Source of the DNA: Pseudomonas mucoides
Lineage (GTDB): Bacteria > Pseudomonadota > Gammaproteobacteria > Pseudomonadales > Pseudomonadaceae
Length of the DNA stretch: 64,000 nucleotides
NCBI RefSeq assembly: GCF_015461845.1
Contig: NZ_JACOPW010000010.1
Coordinates: forward strand, 1 to 64,000
Direction of reading: 5' to 3'
Shown here: positions 43,442-51,708 of the stretch, piece after piece
Numbering within the stretch: position 1 is the first letter of the stretch
How the letters are laid out: each line of letters begins with the position of its first letter
The notes under the pieces: generated by a model
Seen by the model: the letters and a program-made list of their open reading frames with translations, nothing else
What the model was told of the DNA's origin: nothing
Database searches by the model: none
Made by a program: the position numbers and the translations under genes

Positions 43442-44225
43442 CGACAGACCTTTGGAATACGTTGGGATTACTGTTTGGAATACGGGTCATGAATGGGTGA
43501 GACCAATTGAGGGTCTCCCCGGGGCCGGTGATGAGGTGGCCACCTGGGACAAGCATTGCTGAAAGTCTGTCCAGGATTTCGTATCTAGTATCTGTGCGGT
43601 AGTAGATGAGCATGTTCTGTGTGATTACGATGTTCGGATTCGCCAGTTGCACGGGTCTGTCTTGCAGAATGTTGTGCTCCTCAAACGTCACCATTTCACG
43701 GACGAACCTGTGAAATCGCATCTTGTTACCGCGGGTAGGGGCTGCGGCCAGTAAGCCAACACCTTCATGCCTTGGGTACAGCCCCTCACGCGCAGTGTTT
43801 ATGCACACAGATGAAACATCGGTACCGTGAACCCTGAAAGTCGGGTGACCAGCATCTAGTAGCGCGGAAGCAATGCTGAAAGGCTCTTCTCCGGACGAAC
43901 ATCCGACAGAGAGAATCCGCGGCGAGGTAATGCCTTCGCATAACTTGACGATTCGTTCAGTGGCTGGCAGCGATCGAAAGAACCGAGTTTCATGGTTCGT
44001 AGCCAGATGTAGAAGCATTGACCATGTCTCAGCGTCCACACGGCCCGACTTACGCCGTTCATCCAGGCTTTCCAGGTCCATACCAATACTTTCTACAAAA
44101 CGCGTCAGAGCGCTCTTGAACGCGCCCTGACGGTTAGCATCAATCTGTATTGAGAACCTAGCCTCGATAGTCACTAACCATCGGTCAAATATGTCCAGCT
44201 CAGCCGGTGCATCGAGGCTATTCAT
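43434..44225 (-). CDS. PilK/CheR-like chemoreceptor methyltransferase
   Basis: A 263-residue CheR-family protein. The AdoMet-binding motif ILSVGCSSGEEPFSIA lies at about residues 99-114, VHGTDVSSVCINTARE at 132-147, and PNIVITQNMLIYY at 197-209. The N-terminal 75 residues form the usual helical CheR domain. It methylates Glu residues of the partner receptor. Overlaps chpA-like by 8 bp and lies 2 bp after the PilJ-like gene. Confidence 0.85.
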   Translation of the reverse strand: MNSLDAPAELDIFDRWLVTIEARFSIQIDANRQGAFKSALTRFVESIGMDLESLDERRKSGRVDAETWSMLLHLATNHETRFFRSLPATERIVKLCEGITSPRILSVGCSSGEEPFSIASALLDAGHPTFRVHGTDVSSVCINTAREGLYPRHEGVGLLAAAPTRGNKMRFHRFVREMVTFEEHNILQDRPVQLANPNIVITQNMLIYYRTDTRYEILDRLSAMLVPGGHLITGPGETLNWSHPFMTRIPNSNPNVFQRSVDV

Positions 44226-44227
44226 CG

Positions 44228-46255
44228 TCAGTCCTTGGAGAATTGAGCGATCGTGCTCTGTAGGTCTTGAGCTTGTCGGTTAACGTTTTTGATTGCGACG
44301 GCTGTCTGCTCGCTAGCTGCGCTGTTATCAGCGCTGTACTGGTTTACGCTGTCTACAAGATCTCCCACGTCGCTCGACTTCGCCTTCAGCTCTTTTGTGT
44401 CTTCGGTTGCACGCTGTGCACCCAGAGTCAGGTTACCAGCCAGGTCCTTGATGTCTTTCAAAGCGTCTTGAGCAACATTCGACCTATCACGGAGCTTGTC
44501 TGTTTCACGCTGCGCACGATCCACCGCGGACTGGTTTTCGCGTGCGGCATCGTTCATTGTTTTCAGCTGGACATTAATTTGCACGACCGCATCTTTCGTC
44601 TCTTCACTAAGGCGGGACATTGCCTTTGCTGCGTTGGCAATGCGGATCGACTGCCCCTTATCCTGAAGCTCATCAGCCATAAGGTTTGCGTTGAAAGAGA
44701 GCATCGCGGCCCTGGAGGCTACCTCTGCAACAACCTGCGCAATTGTTTCCAGAACCTGGAAACTCTCGATCATGTGTTTCGAGCGGTGTTGGATTGATAG
44801 GGTCTGCTGTTGCAGCTCGAGGATGTTGTCATGAACCTGTGTTACCGACGATTCACCCGAAGCAACCTTCTGCACCATGTCGTCAGAGATCTGCTGAGTC
44901 TCTAACGTCATATCCTCAATCTGGTTGATGAACTGAGACAGATCGCCAAACAATTGGCTGATATGTTCAATTGCCTTGTCCTGCTCGCCACGATTCTGTG
45001 CAACGTTCTGCTCAGTTATCAGGGTTTGCTCAGTCGCTGCGGAAAGGCCAATGATTGTTTCTTTGACTTCGTCAAGAATTGTGGCGAAATTGCCAAATGT
45101 TTTGTTAAGGCCCTTGGCGATATCGCGCGTAGCTTCGTTGTCTTCAGTCAACCGTGTATTGAGCTTGCCCTGCCCTACCAACTCGATCTCATCAAGCAGC
45201 AATTTCAAATGCTTAGATCGTGTGCTTATCGAGACCTCTTGATGGCGGCCCTGAGTCTCAATGGACTCTGTACGACTGCTAGTGATCGATCGCATCATCA
45301 GCATTGAGATAATCGAAAGGAGCAACGTCAATCCGCCCAGGCCTGCGACGATAGTGATCCCCATTGGGCGACTGTCAGGCAGTGCTTCAACTGAACCGAT
45401 GAGGCTGGCCGCGGACGAAGAAACTCGGTCACGGACATTCCAAATAGTTTTCGCATGCGGAATGTTTTCACTTACCCCTGATGCGTTATCAATGGTCTTT
45501 TGAACCAGGCGAACGACGGATTCAGCTTCTCGATAGCTTTTGACCAAGGGGGTCATAAAGTCTTGATCTTTTGGAAGCGACGGTCCGAGCCTGGCCAATG
45601 TAGTCACATACTGGCTGAATGCGCTCGCAGCCGCCCGCAACGTATCGCTGTTGATAGCGCCATCCGAGCTCAAAGCTTGCTGGCCTTCTTCCAGCGACGA
45701 CACAGCCTTAGAAAGCTGTCCCTTGATTTGCGGCCCGGCCGATGATGCTTCAAGGCTCGCACGAGCCTCCTTCGCAGCTTTTAAAGCCTCGGCTGCGGTT
45801 CTCTGGGTGTCAGCCAGAGTCCTGCTGTATTGATCAGTAACTGTACGCTGGCTAACAATTTGGGAGATTGATGGTGAAATCTCTGCCCAGACCTTCTGAA
45901 GTGATTCCAGATTCGCCAGCACTACTGGTGGAGCTGGTTCGATACCTCGGACTGGATCACCGTTGCGCAGAGCAGCGAATGCTTTCTCTACAACATTTTC
46001 TAAATTAGCCATATCTGAGTTGTAGCTGCTATCTGTCGCTGCTCGCTCAGCAAGGTAAATGGCCTGCATAGCGCTTGTTTGTGCTTGGTAGCTGGCCTTC
46101 AGCAAGAAGCCTTGCTGGGTATTGTTTTTCAGGAATTGATACCCGGTATAACCGGCTGCGCCACCCGACAGGAGGACCATAATTGTTGCTAGTGAAACGA
46201 TGGAAGAATTATTACTCATGCTGTCCAATCTCGGGTGGGGGTCAAGTGAGGTCAA
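44228..46255 (-). CDS. PilJ-like methyl-accepting chemoreceptor with divergent tip
   Basis: A 675-residue chemoreceptor. Membrane helices are at about residues 19-41 (LATIMVLLSGGAAGYTGYQF) and 298-324 (ITIVAGLGGLTLLLSIISML), with a roughly 255-residue helical sensor domain between. A HAMP-like region follows, then a long coiled-coil signalling domain. The usual hairpin tip (E/Q-GRGFAVVA-DEVR) is replaced by NLMADELQDKGQSIRIANAA (about 530-549), so kinase contact may differ. It shares gene position with pilJ. Overlaps the PilI-like gene by 14 bp. A parS-like palindrome is read as NIPHAKTI near residue 267. Confidence 0.8.
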   Translation of the reverse strand: MTSLDPHPRLDSMSNNSSIVSLATIMVLLSGGAAGYTGYQFLKNNTQQGFLLKASYQAQTSAMQAIYLAERAATDSSYNSDMANLENVVEKAFAALRNGDPVRGIEPAPPVVLANLESLQKVWAEISPSISQIVSQRTVTDQYSRTLADTQRTAAEALKAAKEARASLEASSAGPQIKGQLSKAVSSLEEGQQALSSDGAINSDTLRAAASAFSQYVTTLARLGPSLPKDQDFMTPLVKSYREAESVVRLVQKTIDNASGVSENIPHAKTIWNVRDRVSSSAASLIGSVEALPDSRPMGITIVAGLGGLTLLLSIISMLMMRSITSSRTESIETQGRHQEVSISTRSKHLKLLLDEIELVGQGKLNTRLTEDNEATRDIAKGLNKTFGNFATILDEVKETIIGLSAATEQTLITEQNVAQNRGEQDKAIEHISQLFGDLSQFINQIEDMTLETQQISDDMVQKVASGESSVTQVHDNILELQQQTLSIQHRSKHMIESFQVLETIAQVVAEVASRAAMLSFNANLMADELQDKGQSIRIANAAKAMSRLSEETKDAVVQINVQLKTMNDAARENQSAVDRAQRETDKLRDRSNVAQDALKDIKDLAGNLTLGAQRATEDTKELKAKSSDVGDLVDSVNQYSADNSAASEQTAVAIKNVNRQAQDLQSTIAQFSKD
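45443..45468. promoter_or_regulatory. parS-like palindrome (inside pilJ-like gene)
   Basis: A degenerate copy: core TTTCGCATGCGGAA with A/T-rich arms. It is read as NIPHAKTI in the PilJ-like receptor. Confidence 0.45.
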
Positions 46256-46736
46256 CGTTCTGCAGCTTGTCGTCTGCTATTAGCGCTGGGAGATCAATGA
46301 GGGCCCAGGTGCGGCCCCTTGCAGTTACAGCTTTCCGCATGCTCTTACCAAGCCCTGGGGGGATCATGAATTCACTCTGATCGCAATCCCGAAGCTCGCT
46401 CGCAAGTAAGAATTCGCAAATCTCATCTACGACAAGTGCCACGTTACCGACGCCCTCACCGCCCTTAACAAACAGGGCCGCTCCTGCTTCATTACCTAGG
46501 GCGGGGTCTCGATATATGTTCAAAAAGCGTGAAATATTTACGAAGGGAAGGAGTTGTCTGCCCAATCTCCCAGCGCCCATCAACCACGGCTTGGTGCCCG
46601 GAATTTGATTGAGCAACTTCGGCACCTGATCTACAGCAATGATCGAAGTAGACGGGCTAAGGCAGTAAGTTTCACCTATCCGGTAACCGGCAAAGTGCAT
46701 CCCCCCTTTCTGCTTGAGGCTATTCAAGGAGTTCAT
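46242..46736 (-). CDS. PilI/CheW-like coupling protein
   Basis: A 164-residue CheW-fold protein. Segments YRIGETYCLSPSTSIIAVDQ (about residues 18-37), a Leu-Pro-Phe-Val-Asn core (QLLPFVNISRFL, about 61-72) and VALVVDEICEFLLASEL (about 98-114) fit the two CheW sub-domains. It should link the PilJ-like receptor to the ChpA-like kinase. Overlaps both neighbours (14 and 17 bp). Confidence 0.75.
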   Translation of the reverse strand: MNSLNSLKQKGGMHFAGYRIGETYCLSPSTSIIAVDQVPKLLNQIPGTKPWLMGAGRLGRQLLPFVNISRFLNIYRDPALGNEAGAALFVKGGEGVGNVALVVDEICEFLLASELRDCDQSEFMIPPGLGKSMRKAVTARGRTWALIDLPALIADDKLQNVDLT

Positions 46737-47100
46737 CCATCTCAGTTAGAGCTTGTTCAAGCTTCGCCCGTGTGAAGGGTTTAGTCAGGTACAGATCGGC
46801 TCCGCTTATGAGACCAGATTGCTGGTCGAAAACGCTGCTTGCACCTGAAAGCATTGCGATTGGCTTGTCACCCCAATCCTTCCAACCGCGTAGTAGCTCG
46901 ATGAGCCTAAGCCCGTCGAGCTGGGGCATTTCACGGTCTATGAAACATGCGTCGGGGTTTGTTTCTCGGATCACGGCCAGGGCCTTATACCCATCCTCAG
47001 CGACGTGAACCTCGTACCCGAGTTTTTCAAGCAGCGTGATACCTAGCTTCCGCATACCGCCGGCATCATCGACGATGCAGACAGATCTGATTTTGGGCAT
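46720..47100 (-). CDS. PilH-like single-domain response regulator
   Basis: A 126-residue receiver with Asp11, Asp12, phosphoacceptor Asp55 (ACFIDREMPQLDG) and Lys in LYLTKPF near residue 106. First gene of the operon, in the position of pilH. In Pseudomonas PilH opposes PilG, in part as a phosphate sink. The promoter-like CACTATTAG element lies 20 nt before the ATG, which begins six genes read without gaps to 36669. Confidence 0.8.
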   Translation of the reverse strand: MPKIRSVCIVDDAGGMRKLGITLLEKLGYEVHVAEDGYKALAVIRETNPDACFIDREMPQLDGLRLIELLRGWKDWGDKPIAMLSGASSVFDQQSGLISGADLYLTKPFTRAKLEQALTEMDELLE

Positions 47101-47120
47101 ATTGAATCCTCTTCTATGCC

Positions 47121-47144
47121 CTAATAGTGAGGTTCAGGTGCTCC
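47121..47144 (-). promoter_or_regulatory. GGA-N12-CACTATTAG element before the chemosensory operon
   Basis: On the minus strand GGA is followed after 12 nt by CACTATTAG (47121-47129), 20 nt before the PilH-like ATG. Likely the operon promoter. One of five copies. Confidence 0.55.
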
Positions 47145-47219
47145 ATATCTGGGGTATCAGCGAATCTGAGGTGGTTTTTTTTTGGCAGTCGTTATGTTGC
47201 TTGGGTTTAGGAGAACCCA

Positions 47220-47897
47220 GTGCCGTCAAAAACAAACCATCGATCTGCATTTGCCTCTGACCCGAAGTTTCTTGAGCGTCTTGCAAAGCAGGGGTTAACC
47301 CCAAACACACAAACAGCTGCCACCCCTCGCTCAGAGATAAACGCCCAACCCTCTGGCCGGACAGGTGAAAGCAAGGCAACCACCCGCATGCGCAAGGTGC
47401 GTGATGCCAATATGGACGGACGGAATGATCGGTTTGAATTCGACACGTTGACTAAGTCTTTGTGTGCCTTTTTCCCAGGTGCCCTACTTCTAGGACTCAA
47501 TGTGATGTTGCGAGTGCATGATGCGAAGAGCACCTCTCTCAAAGCTACCTGGGTTAAACGAATTGAAGCGATGAAGCTTGAAGGCATGCCAGTTTTCAAA
47601 GAGTGGCTTGCTCGCGCTGAGTACCCAGTCATTGTGGAAGAGATTTATATAACCCCAGAAGTTAGGCTTTTGGACCACGAATCAGTGGCAGCAGCTTGCA
47701 AGCCTATCCTCGATGCATTCGTCGTGAATGGCTTTTTGCCGGACGACAACGGTCACTTTATAGCCCATCCCCTCGCCTTCACTGAAAGGGGCCAGAATCC
47801 TGGTCTCCTCATCCGGTTTAAGCCTACTCCTAAGCCGTGGGGCTTGATCGATGACGACACTATGCTCCGAGCTAGGACTTCAATGCTCGGGAACTGA
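47220..47897 (+). CDS. Possible RusA-like nuclease
   Basis: A 225-residue protein with a GTG start 4 nt after GGAGAAC-type sequence. The N-terminal 70 residues are polar and basic. In the C-terminal part, YITPEVRLLDHESVAAACKP and ILDAFVVNGFLPDDNGHFI (about residues 141-180) follow the pattern of RusA-type Holliday-junction resolvases (D-N/S-x-x-K-P-x-D-x-L-x-x-x-G-x-x-x-D-D). The usual DxDN is changed to LDHES, so the match is imperfect. Divergent from the chemosensory operon. Confidence 0.35.
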   Translation: MPSKTNHRSAFASDPKFLERLAKQGLTPNTQTAATPRSEINAQPSGRTGESKATTRMRKVRDANMDGRNDRFEFDTLTKSLCAFFPGALLLGLNVMLRVHDAKSTSLKATWVKRIEAMKLEGMPVFKEWLARAEYPVIVEEIYITPEVRLLDHESVAAACKPILDAFVVNGFLPDDNGHFIAHPLAFTERGQNPGLLIRFKPTPKPWGLIDDDTMLRARTSMLGN

Positions 47898-48058
47898 ACG
47901 ATCTGTGGAAACCCAATCCTCGACGACATGGTTTTTGAGGACGAGATCTACACAGTCTCGGCCTTAGCTGAGTTGTCGTTTATTGTATTTTTGGCTTGAC
48001 CTTGCATTAATTCTCATGTCGGGTATACCTGTGTATCCGTTACACGACGAACAGAGTG

Positions 48059-48072
48059 GATACACGTGTATC
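48059..48072. promoter_or_regulatory. Palindromic operator over the ParB-like start codon
   Basis: GATACACGTGTATC, a perfect 14-bp palindrome, covers the GTG start at 48066. A related half (TATACCTGTGTATCC) lies about 25 bp upstream. Probably an autoregulatory binding site for the ParB-like protein it overlaps (inference). Confidence 0.5.
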
Positions 48073-48926
48073 AATTAGATCCGAAAAAGCTGTCCTGTCT
48101 GGGTATCCAGGATGTACCTACAACCCTCATGAACATTGAGGTCGAGCGGCTTCACCCTGGGGTTTGGCAGAAGCGAAAGCTATTCAGTGAAGAGTCCTTG
48201 GATGACCTGGCGGACTCGATGAAGACAACGGGAACGAACGTTGTCCCCATGATTGTATGTTTCCGGCCAGATGGTGACTTCAGCATCATTGCAGGCGAGC
48301 GTAGATGGCGTTCAGGCCAACGGCTGGGGTTTCGAACCCTGAAATGCGAGGTTGGTGCCTATAGCTATGAGCAGGCTGCATACATTTCGGCTGTTGAGAA
48401 TCTTCAGCGTACGGACCTAAACCCCATCGAGGAAGCTACCTCATACAATGACCTTTGCACGGAACTGAATCTTTCACATGGCGATCTGGCTACTCAGCTA
48501 GGAAAGAGCCGAAGCCACATCTCTAACTATGTTCGCTTGCTGGATTTGGACATTCGAGTACGCGACTCGCTAATCAGCTCCCGGCTTTCCTACGGTCATG
48601 CTCGGCCTCTTTGTTCATTGAAAAACAAAGCTGATCAACGAAACATTGCGGAAAAGGCTGTTCGGTTTGAATGGAGCGTTCAAAAGATTCAGCAGGCAGT
48701 GAACGCTCTCACTCAGCGTAAGCCCTCCCCCGTTAAGCTGTCTGATACGGATCCTGATCTCAAGCGTCTTGAGCGGGACATTTCAGAGGTCACTGGGCTA
48801 GATTGCGTTGTTAAACGCACTCCTGGCGGCAGCTGGCAGTTGGGGTTTCTCGCACCCGAAAGTGAATCGTTTACCGGCCTTCTAGACCGATTGGGTGTCC
48901 GCTTCGATTCTGATTTGGAAAACTGA
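48066..48926 (+). CDS. Solitary ParB/KorB-like DNA-binding protein
   Basis: A 286-residue ParB-family protein without an adjacent ParA. The N-terminal domain has IIAGERRWRSGQRLGF (about residues 76-91) and SAVENLQRTDLNPIEEA (about 109-125), followed by the helix-turn-helix GDLATQLGKSRSHISNYVRL (about 139-158). It lacks the long C-terminal parts of the other two ParB-like proteins here. ParB N-domains use CTP. The palindrome over its start suggests a KorB-like repressor role. It is not part of the ParAB pair 2.8 kb away. Confidence 0.8.
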   Translation: MYQLDPKKLSCLGIQDVPTTLMNIEVERLHPGVWQKRKLFSEESLDDLADSMKTTGTNVVPMIVCFRPDGDFSIIAGERRWRSGQRLGFRTLKCEVGAYSYEQAAYISAVENLQRTDLNPIEEATSYNDLCTELNLSHGDLATQLGKSRSHISNYVRLLDLDIRVRDSLISSRLSYGHARPLCSLKNKADQRNIAEKAVRFEWSVQKIQQAVNALTQRKPSPVKLSDTDPDLKRLERDISEVTGLDCVVKRTPGGSWQLGFLAPESESFTGLLDRLGVRFDSDLEN

Positions 48927-48945
48927 ACCGCGACATCATGTTTTT

Positions 48946-48969
48946 GGGACACCTGCCCTCCACTATTAG
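48946..48969 (+). promoter_or_regulatory. GGG-N12-CACTATTAG promoter-like element
   Basis: GGG at 48946 is followed after 12 nt by CACTATTAG (48961-48969), 118 nt before the chosen lipoprotein start at 49088. One of five copies. Confidence 0.55.
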
Positions 48970-49075
48970 ATAAATACATATGGATTCCCCGCAGATGCTT
49001 TCCCACCTCGAACTCATAGATTGTTTTAGTCCTGAGCGCGATGCTGGGCAGGAGATCCTCAGCGGTACAGCTCCA

Positions 49076-49101
49076 GGACCATTCCGCATGCGAAATCTTT
49101 T
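49076..49101. promoter_or_regulatory. parS-like site overlapping a start codon
   Basis: Core TTCCGCATGCGAAATCTTTT; the right half is perfect and the left degenerate. The central ATG at 49088 is the start codon of the lipoprotein gene, so binding here could affect its expression. Confidence 0.5.
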
Positions 49102-50710
49102 CAAACTGACCCTGTTGGCCGCGGCGCTGACGCTTTCGGGATGCGGTTCTCACGCGTCCAAGCCGTCAGAGTTATCGACCCTTGAACCGCAGAGCCAGTA
49201 TGACGATCGCATTCAAGATGCTTTGGGCGCCCAAAAGTACACAGAAGCACAGATCCTTTATCAGCGCAGGTTCAACGATTACCAAACGCAGATCGACGAT
49301 CTGGAAAAGAAACGGCGTGACTTGGACGCAAGGCTCAACGCCAGGGCTTACGAAAGTGGCCTAGCCGACGCACCCGTTTCTGATACTGAAGCGGGGCGAA
49401 TACAAGAGTACCAGGAGGCCTCAAGAGCCTCTCAGTCACGTGTTGCTGAAGCTACCTCTCGCATGGCTATCGAGCAGTCATTGATCGAGAACAGGCGAGA
49501 TAAGGAGCTCTTAGAAGCGGACAGCAAAGCCGCTAAGCTGATTGCCGATATAGAGATCAACGCTGCTAAGGATCTCTCAAAGGTTGAGGATCGTATCAAT
49601 CAAGACATTGAGGGAAGGCGCAGTATTGATAGCGCTGAACGCCTTGCTGAGTCAAAGCGGTTTGATGATCAACGATTTACCCTTGCATTAGCTAACGCTG
49701 AGGCTGAAAGGCTTGCTAAGGAGCGCCGTGATCAAGAGTCGGCCGCGTTAGATAGAGCACGAGCCGAAGCTTCCATGCATGTGAGCGCTGAAGAAGCAAA
49801 AATTGCAGAGCTTCAACGACAAATTGGTGTAATCGAAGCCAACCTGGTCAAGGTCAAAGGCCAAGATCAGCTTGCAATCCGAACTCAGGAATCGAAGTTG
49901 AGCTTCGCCCAGGGTGAAGTCGATAGGCTCGCTAAGATCAGTAGCGAACTCAAAACGTCGGCATCATCAGCTCAAGCTGGTCTTACCCCAGCAGGCTCTG
50001 ACTATGTGCAGGCGAAAAATACCGAGTTCAGTCGTGCTCGCGCAGAGGCGGATGTCCGGAAGACTCAGTTGATTGCTGAAGTGAAGTCGCAATCCGCTCG
50101 GGATAAAAACGAAATCACAGCCAGAGCAAGGACAGAGCTAGCTTCGCTTTCAGCAAACACTGAAATGGCTAAAGCGGATGTGATTGCACCGGTTGTAACC
50201 GGAAGGGCCGTCTACAACGGGACAATGAAACCCAAGGCAGCCCCCAAAATCCCAACTGAAACACAAGCCTCGCCTCAAAAGCCTGCTACTCCTGTGGCGA
50301 AGGGAGCTCCAGTTCTCACCATTAGTAGGTTCGAACCAAAAGTAGATGCAACGCCCAAAGTTGTCACGAACGATGAGATCGGTGGCGTCGTGCTAGCAGG
50401 AGGTCCACGAGTTTCTACGCCGGCCGCACAGGCTTCTGTAGCCCCTTTGATGGTATCGCCCAAAACACGCACGATCTACGACGTTTACTATGTGTACAAG
50501 GACGAGGGGAGCTGGACTAAATTTCAGCAGTTTTTGAAGGCATATGGGATCACTGATTTCGAGCCCACCAGGAATAACAAGGCAGGTGAGTTTTTCATCT
50601 ATTGCGGTCGTTACTACGACAAGGATGAAGCAGCGACTCGAGTTGCGTACTTAAACAAAACGACCGCCTCATCCAATGTGAAGGTGCGCGAAACGCAGGT
50701 TCCTCGATAG
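49088..50710 (+). CDS. Long coiled-coil lipoprotein with SPOR-like C-terminus
   Basis: A 540-residue protein. Signal MRNLFKLTLLAAALTLSG leads to Cys19. Residues 50-370 are an almost continuous charged coiled coil rich in Ala, Glu, Arg and Lys. Residues 375-450 are a Pro/Ala-rich linker, and the last 80 residues (IYDVYYVYKDEGSWTKFQQF ... FIYCGRYYDKDEAATRVAYL) have the pattern of a SPOR peptidoglycan-binding domain. A periplasm-spanning role is inferred. The frame is open to 48980, but the signal peptide fixes the start at 49088, inside a parS-like palindrome, with AGGA 9 nt upstream. Confidence 0.65.
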   Translation: MRNLFKLTLLAAALTLSGCGSHASKPSELSTLEPQSQYDDRIQDALGAQKYTEAQILYQRRFNDYQTQIDDLEKKRRDLDARLNARAYESGLADAPVSDTEAGRIQEYQEASRASQSRVAEATSRMAIEQSLIENRRDKELLEADSKAAKLIADIEINAAKDLSKVEDRINQDIEGRRSIDSAERLAESKRFDDQRFTLALANAEAERLAKERRDQESAALDRARAEASMHVSAEEAKIAELQRQIGVIEANLVKVKGQDQLAIRTQESKLSFAQGEVDRLAKISSELKTSASSAQAGLTPAGSDYVQAKNTEFSRARAEADVRKTQLIAEVKSQSARDKNEITARARTELASLSANTEMAKADVIAPVVTGRAVYNGTMKPKAAPKIPTETQASPQKPATPVAKGAPVLTISRFEPKVDATPKVVTNDEIGGVVLAGGPRVSTPAAQASVAPLMVSPKTRTIYDVYYVYKDEGSWTKFQQFLKAYGITDFEPTRNNKAGEFFIYCGRYYDKDEAATRVAYLNKTTASSNVKVRETQVPR

Positions 50711-50711
50711 A

Positions 50712-50737
50712 AAAAGATTCCGCATGCAGAATCTTTT
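50712..50737. promoter_or_regulatory. parS-like palindrome upstream of parA
   Basis: AAAAGATTCCGCATGC / GCATGCAGAATCTTTT, near-perfect 26-bp symmetry, 120 bp before the parA start and directly after the lipoprotein stop. Also able to form a hairpin followed by Ts, so it may double as a terminator. A weaker copy (TTTGCGCATGCGGG) lies at about 50780. Confidence 0.65.
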
Positions 50738-50856
50738 TATTTGGTCTAAATTCCGCATTGCGTGAGAATTCAAAAATTATTTGCGCATGCGGGCTTTTAT
50801 CCTTGAAAATGCCCGCGATGCGGTTACATTGATCTGCATCTGCAAAGGAGCCAGTC

Positions 50857-51708
50857 ATGTCACCGAAGAAACGCACCCAAGATCCTGCGAAGGTCATTGT
50901 CATCGAGAATCAGAAGGGCGGCGTTGGCAAAACCACCATCGCTTACCATCTCAGCTGCTACCTGGCTGAGCAGGGGTACAAAACCTTGGCTATCGATCTA
51001 GACGGCCAAGGAAACCTCTCAAGCCGGTTCCTCGATCGATCCAAGCGAGTAGGTGGCTGCCGCTCCGTTCATCTTTTCAACGACACTACGCCTGATCTCA
51101 AGCCTCTGGACACACCAGACGGCGTCGATTTGATCTATTCGATTGATCGCGATGTCGAGCTCTTCAACGTTGAGCGTATGGATTTCGACAAAGCCCTGAT
51201 AAATTTCAACGAAAATCTTGACCCTATGCTGGATGCGTATGACTACATCGTCATGGATACGCCTCCAGCCCACGGCAACAAGATGTCTGCTGCAAGCATC
51301 ACCAGCAATTACATCTTTGTTCCTGTTGAAATGGCTGCCTTCGCCGTAACAGGGGTCGAAAGTGTTCTTGAAACTCTGGCTGAGATTCAGCGCTATGTAT
51401 CGGACCGGCTACAAGTGACCGGCGTCATTTGTAACCGGCTCCGTCCGGTTAACTCCCACACGGAAGCGTTGGCCGAGCTTAATGCTGCGGGCGTGAACAT
51501 CCTGACAGCTCGTTTGGGGACAAACGGCGCAGTGGATGATGCGTTACGGGATGGAGTGCCTGTGTGGAAGAACAAAAGAACAGGTGCTCAACGAGAGACA
51601 GCCAAGAGCATGGTTTCTCTCATGCAGGAAATCTGCGGTTATGTGGGTGCCAAGATCCAACCGCCACCAGCTAAGGCTGTAGCGAAGAAATCAGGAGTTA
51701 CAAAGTAA
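50857..51708 (+). CDS. parA: ParA partition ATPase
   Basis: A 283-residue ParA/MinD-family ATPase. The deviant Walker A loop NQKGGVGKTTIAYHL covers residues 18-32, LAIDLDGQGNLSSRF (about 46-60) holds the Walker A' Asp, and YDYIVMDTPPAHGN (about 128-141) is Walker B. It has no N-terminal helix-turn-helix extension, so it is a small (type Ib-like or chromosomal-type) ParA. It forms ATP-dependent filaments or gradients on the nucleoid and moves ParB-parS complexes. Its stop overlaps the parB start by one base (TAATG). parS-like sites flank it. Confidence 0.93.
   Translation: MSPKKRTQDPAKVIVIENQKGGVGKTTIAYHLSCYLAEQGYKTLAIDLDGQGNLSSRFLDRSKRVGGCRSVHLFNDTTPDLKPLDTPDGVDLIYSIDRDVELFNVERMDFDKALINFNENLDPMLDAYDYIVMDTPPAHGNKMSAASITSNYIFVPVEMAAFAVTGVESVLETLAEIQRYVSDRLQVTGVICNRLRPVNSHTEALAELNAAGVNILTARLGTNGAVDDALRDGVPVWKNKRTGAQRETAKSMVSLMQEICGYVGAKIQPPPAKAVAKKSGVTK

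Noticed and set aside
47387..47400. CGCATGCGC as another parS-like site
   Set aside because: Only the 8-bp centre matches; the TTT/AAA arms that define the family are missing.
50320..50345. GGTTCGAACC sequence as a tRNA T-arm
   Set aside because: It lies in the coding frame of the coiled-coil lipoprotein, and no other tRNA parts surround it.
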